Assembly (NCBI GenBank): GCA_007570785.1
Contig: ML664161.1
Coordinates: 2,933,919-2,997,918 of the forward strand
Direction: 5' to 3'
Length of the DNA: 64,000 nucleotides
Origin: Antilocapra americana
Taxonomy: Eukaryota > Chordata > Mammalia > Artiodactyla > Antilocapridae
Under the pieces are notes generated by a model that saw nothing but the letters and a program-made list of their open reading frames with translations, ran no database searches and was not told where the DNA came from. This document shows, piece by piece, positions 13,397-28,018 of this stretch (position 1 is its first letter; every line of letters starts with the position of its first letter). The position numbers and the translations under genes were made by a program.

Positions 13397-15026
13397 GCAA
13401 CATCCTAACTATTTCAGTCTTAGGGTATGTCCTTGCTGCTTTTTCTCTGGAGAAAACATTCCCAAGACACTGACATCACATTTTTCTCCTGGAAATCCAC
13501 ATGATTAACTCTGTCATTTCACTCTAATATAACTTTGTGAGAGACTTTTCATGGCAATCCTACAAAAGTCATCACATTCCACTCACTTTAGGCTCTAGGT
13601 CCCTAATCATGCTTAATATTTTTTCATAACTCTGGTCACTATAAAATTTTATTATATATTTGTTAGTTGTCTTTTTCCTTCAATTAAATTGTATGGCCCC
13701 TGAAGGTAGAAACTTTCTCTGGGATTTTTTTTTTTTCTTCCAACGTTTTGCTTTTCCTTTCTTTCTTTCCTTGCGTATATTTTGATGACTACTGTATTCA
13801 TATCACCTAAGTAATACTTGGTTCATATAAGCTTTCAGATATGTTAATATTTGTTGAATGACCAAGAGGAAGTATGAATAAACCAATCAACATAATTACC
13901 CATCTAAACAAACAATATTAACTTGTGATTAATAGGTCTATAAAAGATGCAAACTTTTATTATAAGGAGTTTCATAAAATGTGCAATTTTTCCTATTTCC
14001 ATAAATATCAAACCAACAAAACCATGTTTGGCATTATGGCTTTTAAGAAAAATATGAAATTCTAACACTTTTGATATAATTGGGTTATTGTTTTATAATG
14101 GTTTATCAGATAAAAAATAATTTATAACTAATATTTTTAAATCTAGTCATAAGACAGATAGTATGTATCAACCCATACAGAATGACATCAAAAGTAATTA
14201 AATTTAATTGGCATAAGATAAAGATTCAATTGCTTTTACATAACAGAGGTCTGTGGAAAAGTTAATATTAACATTTCATGTATAAAAAAATCTACAGACT
14301 ATCCCATCAGGTTAATAGTATTTATCGTGCTAATGTGAAGGTGTCCAGGAGAGATATTAACACACAAAAAACTTAAGACAGTGGAGTTAGGCTTGTTAAC
14401 TCTGATCTTGACTCGGGAGAAAAACTGCAGCAAGGATAATTTCTTGGAACTTATCAATCTAACCAAACACATTTTAATAATTTCTGATTTTGAATCAGTC
14501 AGAAAAATATAATATTTTAAACAGCAAAATATTTAAAGCCACATTTTGGTTTTTTTTTGAAGTTGTTATTTTGTATCTGACACATCCTTTGAAGTACTGC
14601 ATTTATATGTACACTCCTGAAAATATGACTTTGATTTTTAAAAAATGATTAATTCTAATTTTGGATTGAATTTAAGATTTACAGGCAGATTGAATGTTAT
14701 AATTTTTCCAAATACACAAAAATTTTGGGCAAACTCAGAGAACAAATCACATTAATCTATTTCTAACTAAATTGATCCTATAATATAAGTATGATTTTCC
14801 ATGTTTTAATGAGCTCCCTTAAAACCACAGAACTTCAAAACACTTAATCAAACATTTTTGTAGATGTAGTAGCTCTTTGGCGAATCTGATTTCTCCTTTT
14901 CATTCCACTGTCACTGATGGTAAAATATGACTGCACTCTGAAACAGTTTGCAAGTCATCTTACGTACATTTTAAGTTGTCATGTAATATAATTCTTCCTT
15001 TTCAAATAGGTTACACCAAAGCAAAA
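13397..15026. other. Unique AT-rich intronic sequence
   Basis: No exon, RNA gene or clear repeat seen. Confidence 0.5.
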
Positions 15027-15215
15027 ATGGGCTTCCCTTGGCTCAGCTGGTAAAGAATCCGCCTGCAATGTGGGAGACTTGGGTTCAACCCATGGGTTGG
15101 GAAGATCACCTGAGAAGGGAAAGGCTACCCGCTCCAGTATTCTGGCCTGGAGAATTACATGGAATGCATAGTCCACGGGGTCATAAAGAGTCAGACATGA
15201 CTGAGTGATCTTCAC
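15027..15215 (+). mobile_element. Bov-tA SINE
   Basis: GGGCTTCCCTTGGCTCAGCT head through GTCAGACATGACTGAGTGA, followed by a degenerate ATGTATATAT tail. Confidence 0.94.
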
Positions 15216-18200
15216 CTAATGCATATATGTATGTATATATATTTCACCTACATATATATTTGTTAAACTAAGGTATTTTTAGGAATATTGCAGGCAACAT
15301 TTATTGTTTTATTCCCAACTAATTCCTGAACTAATTACTAAGAGGGAGAAAAGTATTTGAAGTGAAACAACATTGATGAATTCATGATAACAATAAAATA
15401 TATCCCAGAGGATCTGAACCCTGACCTCTTTGTAAAGTCATCAAAATGTTTCAGTTAAGTTAATTACGATAAGACACCACAAATAATTATAGAATCGGAG
15501 GGCAAGGACTTTTTCTCTCACTCTGGAAATGACATGAACTATTATCTGTCAAAAAATCTAATTACAAGCCTGATAATAATTGGACTAGATGGCCAGGTGA
15601 CAGTCTTTCACAAACTTAAACTTGTCTCTACATGCCATGATGTCTAATTTTAGTTTATTCTCTGTCCTTACCTCTGTAACATTATCCAGGCAAGTATCAG
15701 CATGCTAACATGTTAAAATTATAAGTTTGTAACCAAATGCATTTCGTAAGTATATTTAATGACTACTCTCAATAATTCATGGTGAAGGCAGCCTGGTGAA
15801 TGGATAATGGAAGGAAATGAAAGTTAATAGTCTTGAGTCATAGTTAATCTTTGTTCTGTCACTTATTAACTCCAATTCACTATTCTTCTATGAACCACAC
15901 TCTTCTTATCAGAAAATGTTAGATAGTGCCATCATTTCAGCAAAATTTCACTCTAATAATAGCATACATATATTTCATACCTTGTCAGTTTAATCGTACT
16001 GTCCACTTTAAAACTATCTTCAACTGCTACCATTTTAGTATATTTAAGAAATCTATTCTTAAGAGGTATATTATAATTAAGTCCTAGAATATTTATTTCA
16101 AGTTGAAAAATATAATAAAAATAAACTCAAGTGTATTTTAAAATTAATTTCTTGGTGACAGAATATGAACTCTATCAAATGAGAACAGATTCACACTAAA
16201 TCCCTATACAGAGAGTTAGAATAAAGGGGCACCAGTTCTCCACTAACATTTTCTTTTTAACTTTTCTTCAGTTTTTCTATTACCTTTTAAAAATATAAAA
16301 TGATTCCAGGAGATGAAAGAGAAGATACAAAGAAAACAGATTTGTTTGAAAAATAACTGGAATTGAAATGTTATTTCAATCATTTTATTTCTTGTGCCAT
16401 ATATATGTAAACACAAGAGAAATACACCTATTAAACACTAAATATTATTAAATCAACATTATATAAGTATTAGAAAATAAGTATATTCCTACTAGTATAA
16501 TGAAGTCATGGAAGTACATGCGTAATATCCATCTTATATATATTTGGAATATAGCTATAAAGTTCATTATTTTAGAAATCTGGCAAATCTGTATTTTCTG
16601 ATGATTGTAATTATAGTTTAGTACACAGAAGCAAGCCTATTTTAAATTCCAACAATTATTCAAAATAATCTTGTGCACCAAGAAATTATGACTCATCATT
16701 CATTTAATTTCATCTGCTTCCCAGGACAAATGTTATGAACCATTCATATTTATTTTATACAGATCAGTAAATCAGGGGACTGAAGGTTTAGTAATACATT
16801 TTTGTTCCTATGTAAAAAGTTGTTCCTCAGACACCAAGGGAATAAATAGTAAATAAAAAAGACACACGAGGATAACAACAGATATACTGCTGTGAGATTA
16901 CTAAAAATACTTTGATAAGTAATTTTTTGGTTTCATGACATCAAAATAGGACAAAAAGTATTTGTGTCATACCATTTATTTCTGCCAAAAAAAATGTATT
17001 AGGAAATATTAACCAATTTAGAGGATCCTGAATAGACGAATTCTCACCAAAGAGATAAAAGAAAGTTAACTGCCTCAATTTTGTAATTTACCTTTATTTG
17101 TTTGAAAACTTGATTAATGCTGAGCCAGGAAGTTAAACAATTGTACATTTGGGGAGGAAGCCAAGTTTAAATATAGATAAGAATAGATTGAAGTAGTTTA
17201 TGCTTGGTAGGGGAAAAACAGGATTTTTTTAATGAAATAGAGGAATGCAGTTTCTTGTCAATGATAAGGTTTATTTCGACATGTCAATAAGGGAGGTATA
17301 TTTATAGCCTCATTTTTCAGGTAGGAAAACAAGTAAGGGATGTTAAGTAACTTGACTAAGATTATATACAAAGGATCCCTTGTAAGATTAACACTGGACA
17401 CATCAGGGCTATAACTTATGATGGGGAAGGCTATGTAACTGCACTGTGAATAGCTCTCCTTGAGCTGTGCCCTGGAGGAATTCTGAATATAGCACCCAGA
17501 GAGAACACAGTAAACAAATGATGCTCTGCAGCAGCAGGAGGCAATTGGAGGGGTCCAGGAATAACGATCCTCTATCTGACGTTATACTACTAATTGTATT
17601 TTGGCTTATTTTCCTCCTTTAGCTGTTCTGGTCTGTTTGATAAATAAAGTTTGATTTCACCAATTTCCTGTATCACTGAGGTAGTGCTGAAGATTTATCA
17701 TTAAGTGTTGGTTAATCTAATCTATTGGTCATCAAGGTATTGACTAGATGAATAACTGATGGATACATATATATAATATGTTATATTGATATTTTAATAT
17801 ATCCTATTATAGGATACTGGGCGTGATGCACATGTGGACATGCCTGCTATTTGGATCTAGATTTAAATTCATGTTTAGAGATGGGATTGAGGGAAAAGCA
17901 CAAGCAAGCAAAATGCATATAGGTAGTAACTCCAATTAACTAAGGCTTAAGTTATATTGTACATATTTTATAAGGAATTTCAAACCATGAGACTAAAGAT
18001 ACCAAAATTCAAATACTATTTAGTGCTTTCACAGGATAACATTTTCTTTATTTTTGCAAAGGAATCAAATTTTAATTTTTTTTAACCTATATCTTGGAAA
18101 TTGACAAGTGTTTTTAAAGTAACTGGAAAAATGAATTTCATGGAACTGAATGAAATCCATAAAGGTTAAGATTCTCTTAAAATACAAATGAGGTTGGGCT

Positions 18201-18732
18201 TTCATTGTCATCCATGATGGTATAATTGAAACTGGATTAACTGTCCCACCATAAACAAGTATATACTGGACCAAAAGCAAAAAACAAAACAATAAAAGGA
18301 CGAGTTTCAGGAACTGGATAATAGGCAACACAAATCTATGTTATTTGAGGGAAGAGGAACTTCAAGGTGAGGCCATGTTTACTGTAGTTACTCTCATGAA
18401 GATAACTGGCTGTCCAAGTTGCAGGTCGCTTGAACCTAAGCAGAGTACAGTAGCTTCACTGAGGCTAAAAAACAGAAATAAGAATTCCGGGGCATTGAAG
18501 TATCTAGAATCTGTGGGACTGTTTTCCCTGCACATCTTTGGCTGAGGCCTGGGCTGAATATATTCAGAGCAAGAACATGAGAGGCTAGGAATAGAGAGAA
18601 GATACTGCATGGCTGAAAGCAGAAGAGATGGGACAGCTGGACAGTGACTAAGTAGTATAATGTTGTCAACACTTTGCTTTCATCTCATTAATGTGAAGCC
18701 CATAACTTCAGAATAAGGAGACCCAGTGTATC
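15216..18732. other. Unique intronic sequence with a MIR-like relic
   Basis: AT-rich. 17290-17400 resembles the 3' part of a MIR (CTCATTTTTCAGGTAGGAAA, then GTTAAGTAACTTGACTAAGA). Nothing else recognised. Confidence 0.45.
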
Positions 18733-18915
18733 TCTACCATGGTATGTGTCTGTATGCTCAGTCATGTTCAGCTCTTTGCAACCCCATGGACTGTAGCCTG
18801 TCAAGCTCTTCTGTACATGGGATTCTCCAGGCAATAATACTGGAGTGGGTTGCCGTTTCTTATTCCAGGGGATCTCCCTGACCCAGGAAGACTGAACTCA
18901 CTATTTCTCACTTCT
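18733..18915 (-). mobile_element. Bov-tA SINE, truncated
   Basis: Reverse-complement Bov-A body (GCTCTTTGCAACCCCATGGA, GGGATTCTCCAGGCAATAAT, GGTTGCCGTTTCTTATTCCA). It breaks off where BovB 5' sequence begins. Confidence 0.85.
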
Positions 18916-19752
18916 ACTGCGGCCGAAAGGAGCTACCCCACATCCAAGGTCAGGAGAGGCGGTCATGAGGAGATACCCCTCATCCAAGGTAAGGAGCAGC
19001 GGCTGTGCTTTGCTGGAGCAGACGTGAAAAGATACCCAACATCCAAGGTAAGAGAAACCTATGTAAGACGGTAGGTGTTGCAAGAGGGCATCAGAGGGCA
19101 GTCACACTGAAACCATAATCACAGAAACCTGGCCAATCTGATCACAGGACCACAGCCTTGTCTAACTCTATGAAACTAAGCCATGCCATGTGGGGCCACC
19201 CAAGACAGACGGGTCATGGTGGAGAGGTCTGACAGAATGTGGTCCACTGGAGAAGGGAATGGCAAACCACTTCAGTATTCTTGCCTTGAGAACACCATGA
19301 ACAGTATGAAAAGGCTAAAATATAGGACACTGAAAGATGAACTCCCCAGGTCAGTAGGTGCCCAATATGCTACTGGAGATCAGTGGAGAAATAACTCCAC
19401 AAAGAATGAAGGGATGGAGCCAAAGCAAAAACAATACCCAGTTGTGGATGTGATTGGTGATAGAAGAAAGGTCCAATGCAGTAAAGAGCAATATTGCATA
19501 GGAACCTGGAATGTTAGGTCCATGAATCAAGGCAAATTGGAAGTGGTCAAACAGGAGATGGCAAGAGTGAATGTTGACATTCTAGGAGTCAGTGAACTGA
19601 GATGGACTGGAATGGGTGAATTTAACTCAGATGACCACTGTATCTACTACTGTGGGCAAGAATCCCTTAGAAGAAATGGAGTAGCCATCATGGTCAACAA
19701 TAGAGTCCAAAATGCAGTACTTGGATGCAATCTCAAAAAAAAATGACAGAAT
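18916..19752 (+). mobile_element. BovB LINE 5' end and start of its ORF (3' truncated)
   Basis: Holds the BovB 5' leader, with three degenerate tandem units each containing ACATCCAAGGT or a variant (about 18937, 18982, 19037). It is followed by an open frame (19183-19746) with the endonuclease start: CIGTWNVRSMNQGKLEVVKQ, ELRWTGMGEFNSDD, SLRRNGVAIMVNN. The frame stops after an A-run expansion (19735-19743) and the element breaks at about 19752. The reverse transcriptase is absent. Confidence 0.92.
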
Positions 19753-20240
19753 TAATATTATAAATTTAAAATAGTAAAAGGAAAATTAATATAATTAAGT
19801 GGAGAAATAAAGAGAATCACAATTATAGTCAAAAATGTTAATACCCTTCAGTATTTAAAATAAGTAGACAAAAATATTAGAAGATCTGAGAAACCATGGA
19901 CTAATTAATTTATAGAACATATCATACCAAGTAAGAACACACATTCTTTTCAAGAGTACATAAAATAATCACTCATATGAATCATATTTTGGGTCATAAA
20001 ATAGTTCTCAATATATTTCAAACAGGAAAATCTTGAGTAGAGTCTCTAACTAGAAGTGAATTAAATTAGAAAGCCACAACAAACTATCTAGAAATTATCC
20101 AAATAGATGGAAGTTAAATAAAAGATTATTAAACAACCCATTGGAAAAATAAAATATCACAAAGAAAAGTTCAAAATTATTTTGAACTTAGTCCTATAAG
20201 AAATATAACATATACTAAACATTATTTAAGGAGAAAAATG
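19753..20240 (+). mobile_element. L1 ORF2 relic
   Basis: Diverged L1 endonuclease-region sequence: TATTTTGGGTCATAAAATAG, then TCTAACTAGAAGTGAATTAA and AGATGGAAGTTAAATAAAAG. No open frame. Confidence 0.6.
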
Positions 20241-20361
20241 CATTAAAACATTTTATGGACCATGTTATTTGAAAATTCACTTTCCTGAATGATAACTACA
20301 ACTCTTATTTCTACTTTTACTTTCTTTATGTGGGATTTTGGGGTTATACGGGAGTAAAAAT

Positions 20362-20575
20362 CTGCAGTTTCTCAATCTAGGCATTACTGACATTTGGAAT
20401 GAATAATTTGTTGCTGGGGGCCTATCCTGGGCATTGTAAGAAGTTTGGCAGCATCCCTGTTCTCTATATAACTAGTAGCCCCCAATTCCAGCAGTGATAC
20501 TCAAAAATAACTCCAGATATTGTTAAATGTCCCTGGTATGGGGAGTGGAGGCAGACCAAGGGGAGCATCTCCCTG
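20362..20575 (-). mobile_element. MER20 DNA transposon relic
   Basis: Reads as a reverse-complement MER20 (hAT-Charlie): GTTTCTCAATCTAGGCATTA, GCATTGTAAGAAGTTTGGCA, GCATCCCTG, CCAGATATTGTTAAATGTCC. Non-coding; the open frame at 20520-20945 overlaps its edge and is chance. Confidence 0.7.
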
Positions 20576-23057
20576 TGAAGAGAACATCAAACATCATGTT
20601 TGTGGGCAAATGAATGTGGGTGGATTTCCAAACCTGACACTTAAACCAACTTTGTTACCATGGAGTTTATTTAATCATTCTAAGCTTTTATATTTATTAC
20701 ATAGGTATACTTTGAAAAAATATAGTGCACACCAGGAGATTAACATTATGTTTGTCATAAAGCCAAATCTCAATGCATATGACATGTTATTATTATCTCT
20801 GTTCAACTGTGCAAGCATGGACTATAAAGAAACTCAGTGGTTAAAATGGTATCTTGCTGAATGGTATCTACAGCTGAACTACATTAAAAAGTTAACTTTA
20901 ATCTTTATGATTTATAATCTTGTTCATGTGAATTTACTATTATAATGAAAATTTGTCAACATTCATTTATTCCCTATTAAAATATGCTAATCATAAAAGT
21001 AAATTAGGATTAAACAATCTATTATTCCCTTAAGTATCAAATATTCTCTTCTTTGACCTGTTGAGCTCATTTGCCATAAATATGACCATTACTTCATCTG
21101 GCTCTCAGTGTTCTCAGTGTGAAATAAGAAAATATATATTTCTTGATGATTTAAACATGCAAGATATAAAGTCTTTTAAATATTATAGGCATCAATAATT
21201 TGAAGAAATATTGATGTTTCCCTTAAATTCCCTTAATAGTCCCCTTAAATTATTTATAATCTTTAGAATTGTCAGATAGAATTAAAAACATATTCAAGTG
21301 ATTTAATGTGGATTAAAGCCTTGAGGGAGAGAACAGAATGAAATATACATAATTCTAAAGCAGCTCTAGAAATAAGATGTTCCTTGTTAAGCAGAAATTT
21401 AGGCTGATGTTGAGAAGGTGTAATATATTGTACAACTACAGATAATAGCCTACATACTTAAAAAAAATGTTTAACTTGTTCCTATTGAACCCAAATATTT
21501 GTTAAGTGGGATATATACCCATGTCAGTACTTCAATGAGTAGCCAATAAAGCCATAACTTTTCTTTCAAGAAGTTAGTTCTTAGTTTAGTTTAGGAGGCT
21601 CAGAATACAATGAAGATAGCATTTAGATACATGACTGCCAATGATTTCTCTGAGAGTGTAAAACAGGTCTGAAGCAATTACAACTCTTAGAATTAAAGAC
21701 ATTCTGTATGAAACATGTTATTGGTCAAAACTTAACAAAATAGTAGGACTTCTGTCATTAAAAAGGAGAGAGGTAAAATTTCTAAACAGGACACACAGCA
21801 AGAACAGGCTCTAAGGTGTAGTTAAACTTGAAATCTTTAATATTCATGAGATAACTCCTCTACCAAGGAATCAGATACTCGGGAGAATGGGTTGTAGCAA
21901 GGTTACAGAAGCGTCTTAATGACAGATGGAAGAGTTTTAGCCTTGTATACAGTGAAGAAGTGTCAAAACATTTTGAGAGGAATTATATCATACAGGTACT
22001 TTATAGAAAGATATCTATAGTAACATGAAGTATCAACACAATGAATTCCAAATGGAGGATGGAAAAGAAAACCAGAAAGAAAATCATTCCCAAAATTCTT
22101 TTTGATTATAAAGATAGGATGACAGATTGTATTAATGCATCAATCAGTTTGTGAGTTTCTGTAAGCATTTTTCAAAAAGAGATGCCCCAATTTTTATTTT
22201 TTTGGTCATTCTCACTGATACAAACTGTTTCAGTGTATAAAATTCAATTTGAGGTTGCGCACTTATTAAAATATCCTTATTTTTATACACATGAAGTATT
22301 AAAAATAGAAAATATATTGATATTAAAAGAGCTTTTCTTCTATGACTATTGAAGAGATAATATCACAGTATTTATAACATATGAGGGAAAATATGTTCTT
22401 TTGTAGCATCTCTTATTATGTAATGTCACCATTGTGACTACTCAGGTGGAAAACAGCTTACCTAAACAAGATGAGCCTTGCAGCTCTTATTCAACAAAGG
22501 TTACCTAAAACCTCTGAACAAATGTATCAGGGAATAAAAAACATTGATAAAATGTCAGATTCTGTATTTTGAGTAATGTGAGGGCCAACCCTAACACCAT
22601 CCTGCCCTTTGATTTTGCTGTGATGGTAGTCTTTCTTTGTGTATCAGGTAACAGTGTACCACTGCTTAAGAGTATGAGCAAAAGAGAGATATTCCTGCTC
22701 TTTCTTAAACCTGTGAATGCTGTGAACTTTTAGGCTGAAAAATACTTGACAAGGTGGACATCTTGTTCGCAAGGTGGACATCTAGTTCCATACAAACTTT
22801 GGCGAACGTTGTTAAAGTACTTTATGGTGCTTTGGAAATGAAATCAGAAAATATTTTTCATAAAAGTTCTTTGATTATTTCTTTTAAGCACTCTGATGCA
22901 AGGAACTGAAATGTACTACATAATGAAAAACAAAACCAGCTTAAGGTGTGAAGCAAATAAATAATCAAAATGTTTCTGTACCTTGAATGAAGTCTACACT
23001 GGGGACCATGCAAAACTAAGCAAAACAAAACAAACAAGAACAATTACAAAAATTGGC
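20576..23057. other. Unique part of BCHE intron 2 next to exon 2
   Basis: AT-rich, with no young SINE or LINE over 2.4 kb. No exon, RNA gene or conserved family seen. Confidence 0.55.
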
Positions 23058-23062
23058 ACTTA

Positions 23063-24631
<1,569 letters not shown>

Positions 24632-25029
24632 TTAATGTTATATTTTATTGATGATAATTAACTAAAATTTAGCAGTTCTTCTTAATCCTGTAAATTATGA
24701 AAACTAATTAATCTATTACTGATACAAAGAAAAGAAAATGGTTGGACATATTTCAGTTTTAAATTTAGGAAAGAAATGAGTGAAATGGAAGTGGAAAAAG
24801 AAATTATTTCAATTTGAAGATATTCATTTACAAACCTCTGTAAGAAAGAGATTTAGTATTTTAAGGAGAAAATTTGTCCAAGGCACAAATGTGTGTGTAT
24901 TTGTGTATATGTATATATCTATGACTTTACCAGGCATTAAGTGGCAGTCTATTTATGATAGATAGACTAGATTAAATTTCTACCATGGTTAGAGTAAGAA
25001 ATACAATCTCACATATTCTCTGGAATATG

Positions 25030-25247
25030 TAAATTATCATATGTGAAATGAATATCCAGCCCAGGTTTGATACTTGATACAGGGTGCTCAGGGCTGGTGC
25101 ACCAGGATGACCCAGAGGGATGGAATCAGGAGGGAGATGGGAGGGGGGTTCTGGAAGGAGAACACATGTATACCCATGGCAAATTCATGTCAATATATGG
25201 CGAAACCAACACGATAATGTAAAGGAACAAATTAAAAAAAAAAAAAA
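25030..25247 (+). mobile_element. Ruminant L1 3' end
   Basis: Typical ruminant L1 3'UTR: GGTGCTCAGGGCTGGTGCAC, G-rich GGGAGGGGGGTTCTGGAAGG, CAATATATGGCGAAACCAAC, ending in an A-run at 25231-25245. Confidence 0.88.
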
Positions 25248-26812
25248 ACTCTAAGGCTCTTCTGACTTTTATTACTGGCTTTTTCTGTTTCCACAGTCCT
25301 ATCTGTGGTCCTTTTTGCCATAGCGTTTTTTTCCTCTGTACAAGCATAAGCATAGTGTAAGGTCAGAAGAGAATTTGGATAAGCAATTCATAAAATGTTA
25401 AGTAACAAAAAAACACAGTAGCTGCCGTTTATCCTACAAATTGTGAAAACAAACAAATTTGCTACCAATATAAAGGTCTACTAGAAAAATTAGGTAGAGA
25501 AGACTGGATATATACCAGTCCTTTGGAACCAAATAACCAAGAAGGATTTTTCTACCTAAATTATATTGGCAATGAAAAGACTGACTGATAATGTAATGTG
25601 TGGATGAAGAAATCAATTTTGAAGAAATTTTACACTCAGGGATGACTCAATACATGTCTTAATCTGTTAATTTATTAAAGCATATGCAACTAGGGAGGTT
25701 AAATGTGATAGCATGGTCAGATCTACTTATATTTTGGTAATGGACAGTGAAATCAGAGGATTAAAATTGAGGAATTGCTGGGAAAAGCAGGGGAAGCAAA
25801 AGTAATCTTTGATACCTACCAAATCATCACTATTTGACATTTTATGAAATAATATTTATTTAATAATATGAAAACATTTAAAATCAAAGTTTTATTAAAA
25901 ATTCATAATGCACAATTGAGCTTCTTTTCAATAAAAAATTTAAATCACATTCTGAAACTCTAAGTGACAAAGGATACAAAAATGTAATGCAGATATCATC
26001 TGAAAGAACTAACATCTTTATACAACTGAGAAAAAAAAAGAAAATCTGATTACAATTGTCAAATACAAACACTGATTCTCATCCATAAAACAATAGCAAA
26101 GTTTTATACCTGTACAAAATATTTTCTTCATTATGTTTTGAGAGTGTTATAATAAATCCAAACTATGTGTCCAAGAAACTAATCCTGTGAGCACTGAGAA
26201 TTTGTATTAGATTTTTTATTCTTTTTCTTAAATTTTAGATTGCCTTAGAAGGCAGTGATTTAAGCACTACCTATTAAGAAAACTGTCTTAGATCTATGAT
26301 CCTCAGAGTTAATGAGCCTCATTCACCATTGCTCACAGGACAGCTAGTAACCAATAGGTGTTTTTTGATCCCCCAAAATATCTGAATAAAGTAATCCACT
26401 GTGTACACTAGTTTGTTCAGTGTACAGTACTTATAGATGTATATCCATCTCTACCTCTGTCTCTGTCTCTTTGTCTATGATTATGGCTATGTCTATATTT
26501 ATATGTATTATCTCTAATTCTACTTATATCTCCATGTTTATGCATATATACAAATATATATTTATACATAATGATTGCTATAATAGTAAGGCTTTAAAAA
26601 ATTGAGCCATGAGATTTTTTTATGCTCTGAATCTTGAAATAAATGACTCTGTGTTATTACCAATAAAATATACTATTGAAATATATAATATTTTAATACT
26701 ATATATATACTATTATGAAATTTAGATATTATAGTCAAATTAAATATATTTTTTTCTAAAAATAATAAATATAATGTCATGATAATATAAAGATTCCTGA
26801 AAACTTGACACT

Positions 26813-27034
26813 TGAGGCTTCCCCTATGGCTCAGTGGTAAAGAATTTGCCTGCCAATTCAGGAGCCCTGGTTCGATCCCTGGGTCAGGAAGATCCCCCGT
26901 AGAAGGAAACGGCAACCTACTCCAGTATTCTCACCTGTTAAATCCACGGACAGAGGAACCTGGGAGGCTACAGTCCGTTGAGTCGCAAAGATTTGGACAC
27001 ATCTTAGTGACTAAATAGCAGCAGGAGCAGCAGC
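26813..27034 (+). mobile_element. Bov-tA SINE with target duplication
   Basis: Complete element from GGCTTCCCCTATGGCTCAGT to AGTGACTAAATAGCAGCAGG. Flanked by AAACTTGACACT (26801-26812) and AAAGTTGACACT (27035-27046), an 11 of 12 target site duplication. Confidence 0.95.
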
Positions 27035-27804
27035 AAAGTTGACACTAATAAAATTTTATATTTCAGAGAGTTAGGTGTTTTAGAGACACTGCTACCACAT
27101 ATTACACTTTTATTTTTCCCCCTTCTAATAAAACCTAAGACATTTCTTCTAAATAATTAGAAGTAGGGATTTGGCCTAGCTCAATCAATCTCTACTGGGT
27201 CTAATAAAGATTGTTTTCTTTTTGTTTGGTTTTATATAAACCATATAACAGATCCTGATAATTTTTGATTTCTGACAGTTTTCAAACTTTCATTCTATTG
27301 TTTATTAATTTTATTCCATAGTGAATATAAAATTACTACAATATTTTGTTTTTGTATGTAATTAATAAATATAATAATTTTCATTGCACGTGTTTATGAA
27401 AGGCTGCTATAACATCTAAAAGGCTGTAATAACATTCCATGCCACTTAATTGATTTATATAAGTACTTGTATGCTTTTGTGCTAACTAGAACTTAATGTT
27501 ATATAACATGATTTATATGAATAATAATTTTTCTTTTTCAACAGTGATATCTATGAGTCATTACCTTGGTATTAGTAATGTAAATACTTATACCTTGTAA
27601 TTGTGAATAATGTAATTAGTAACATTCAATCATATAAGCCTGTGTTTGTAGCAAGAATGGCAATATAATTCTAATTCACCTTGGTGTTAATCTGTTGGAG
27701 TACATTTTAAACACTGTATTATTAAATCTAGGTTTTAACATGAAAATATGCTTTTATTTGCATACTCATTATTAGTGTAGGTTAATATGTTTATATTTAT
27801 TTGC

Positions 27805-28018
27805 ATACATGCTAAATCACTTCAGTCATGTCCAACTCTTTATGACCCTATGGACTGTAGCCTGCCAGACTCCTCAGTCCATGGAGTTCTCCAGGCAAGA
27901 ATACTAGAGTGGGTTGCCATGCCTTCCTTCAGGGGATCTTTCCAACCCAGAGATTGGACACTGGGTCTCCTGTGGCTCCTGCATTGCAGGCGGATTCTTT
28001 ACTGCTGAGCCACTGCAG
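27805..28018 (-). mobile_element. Bov-tA SINE
   Basis: Reverse complement: CACTTCAGTCATGTCCAACT, CTCCAGGCAAGAATACTAGA, CTCCTGCATTGCAGGCGGAT, GCTGAGCCACTG. Confidence 0.93.

Noticed and set aside
20520..20945. 141-codon plus-strand open frame
   Set aside because: Its start overlaps a MER20 relic and the remainder is AT-rich intron. It lies inside BCHE intron 2 with no motif.
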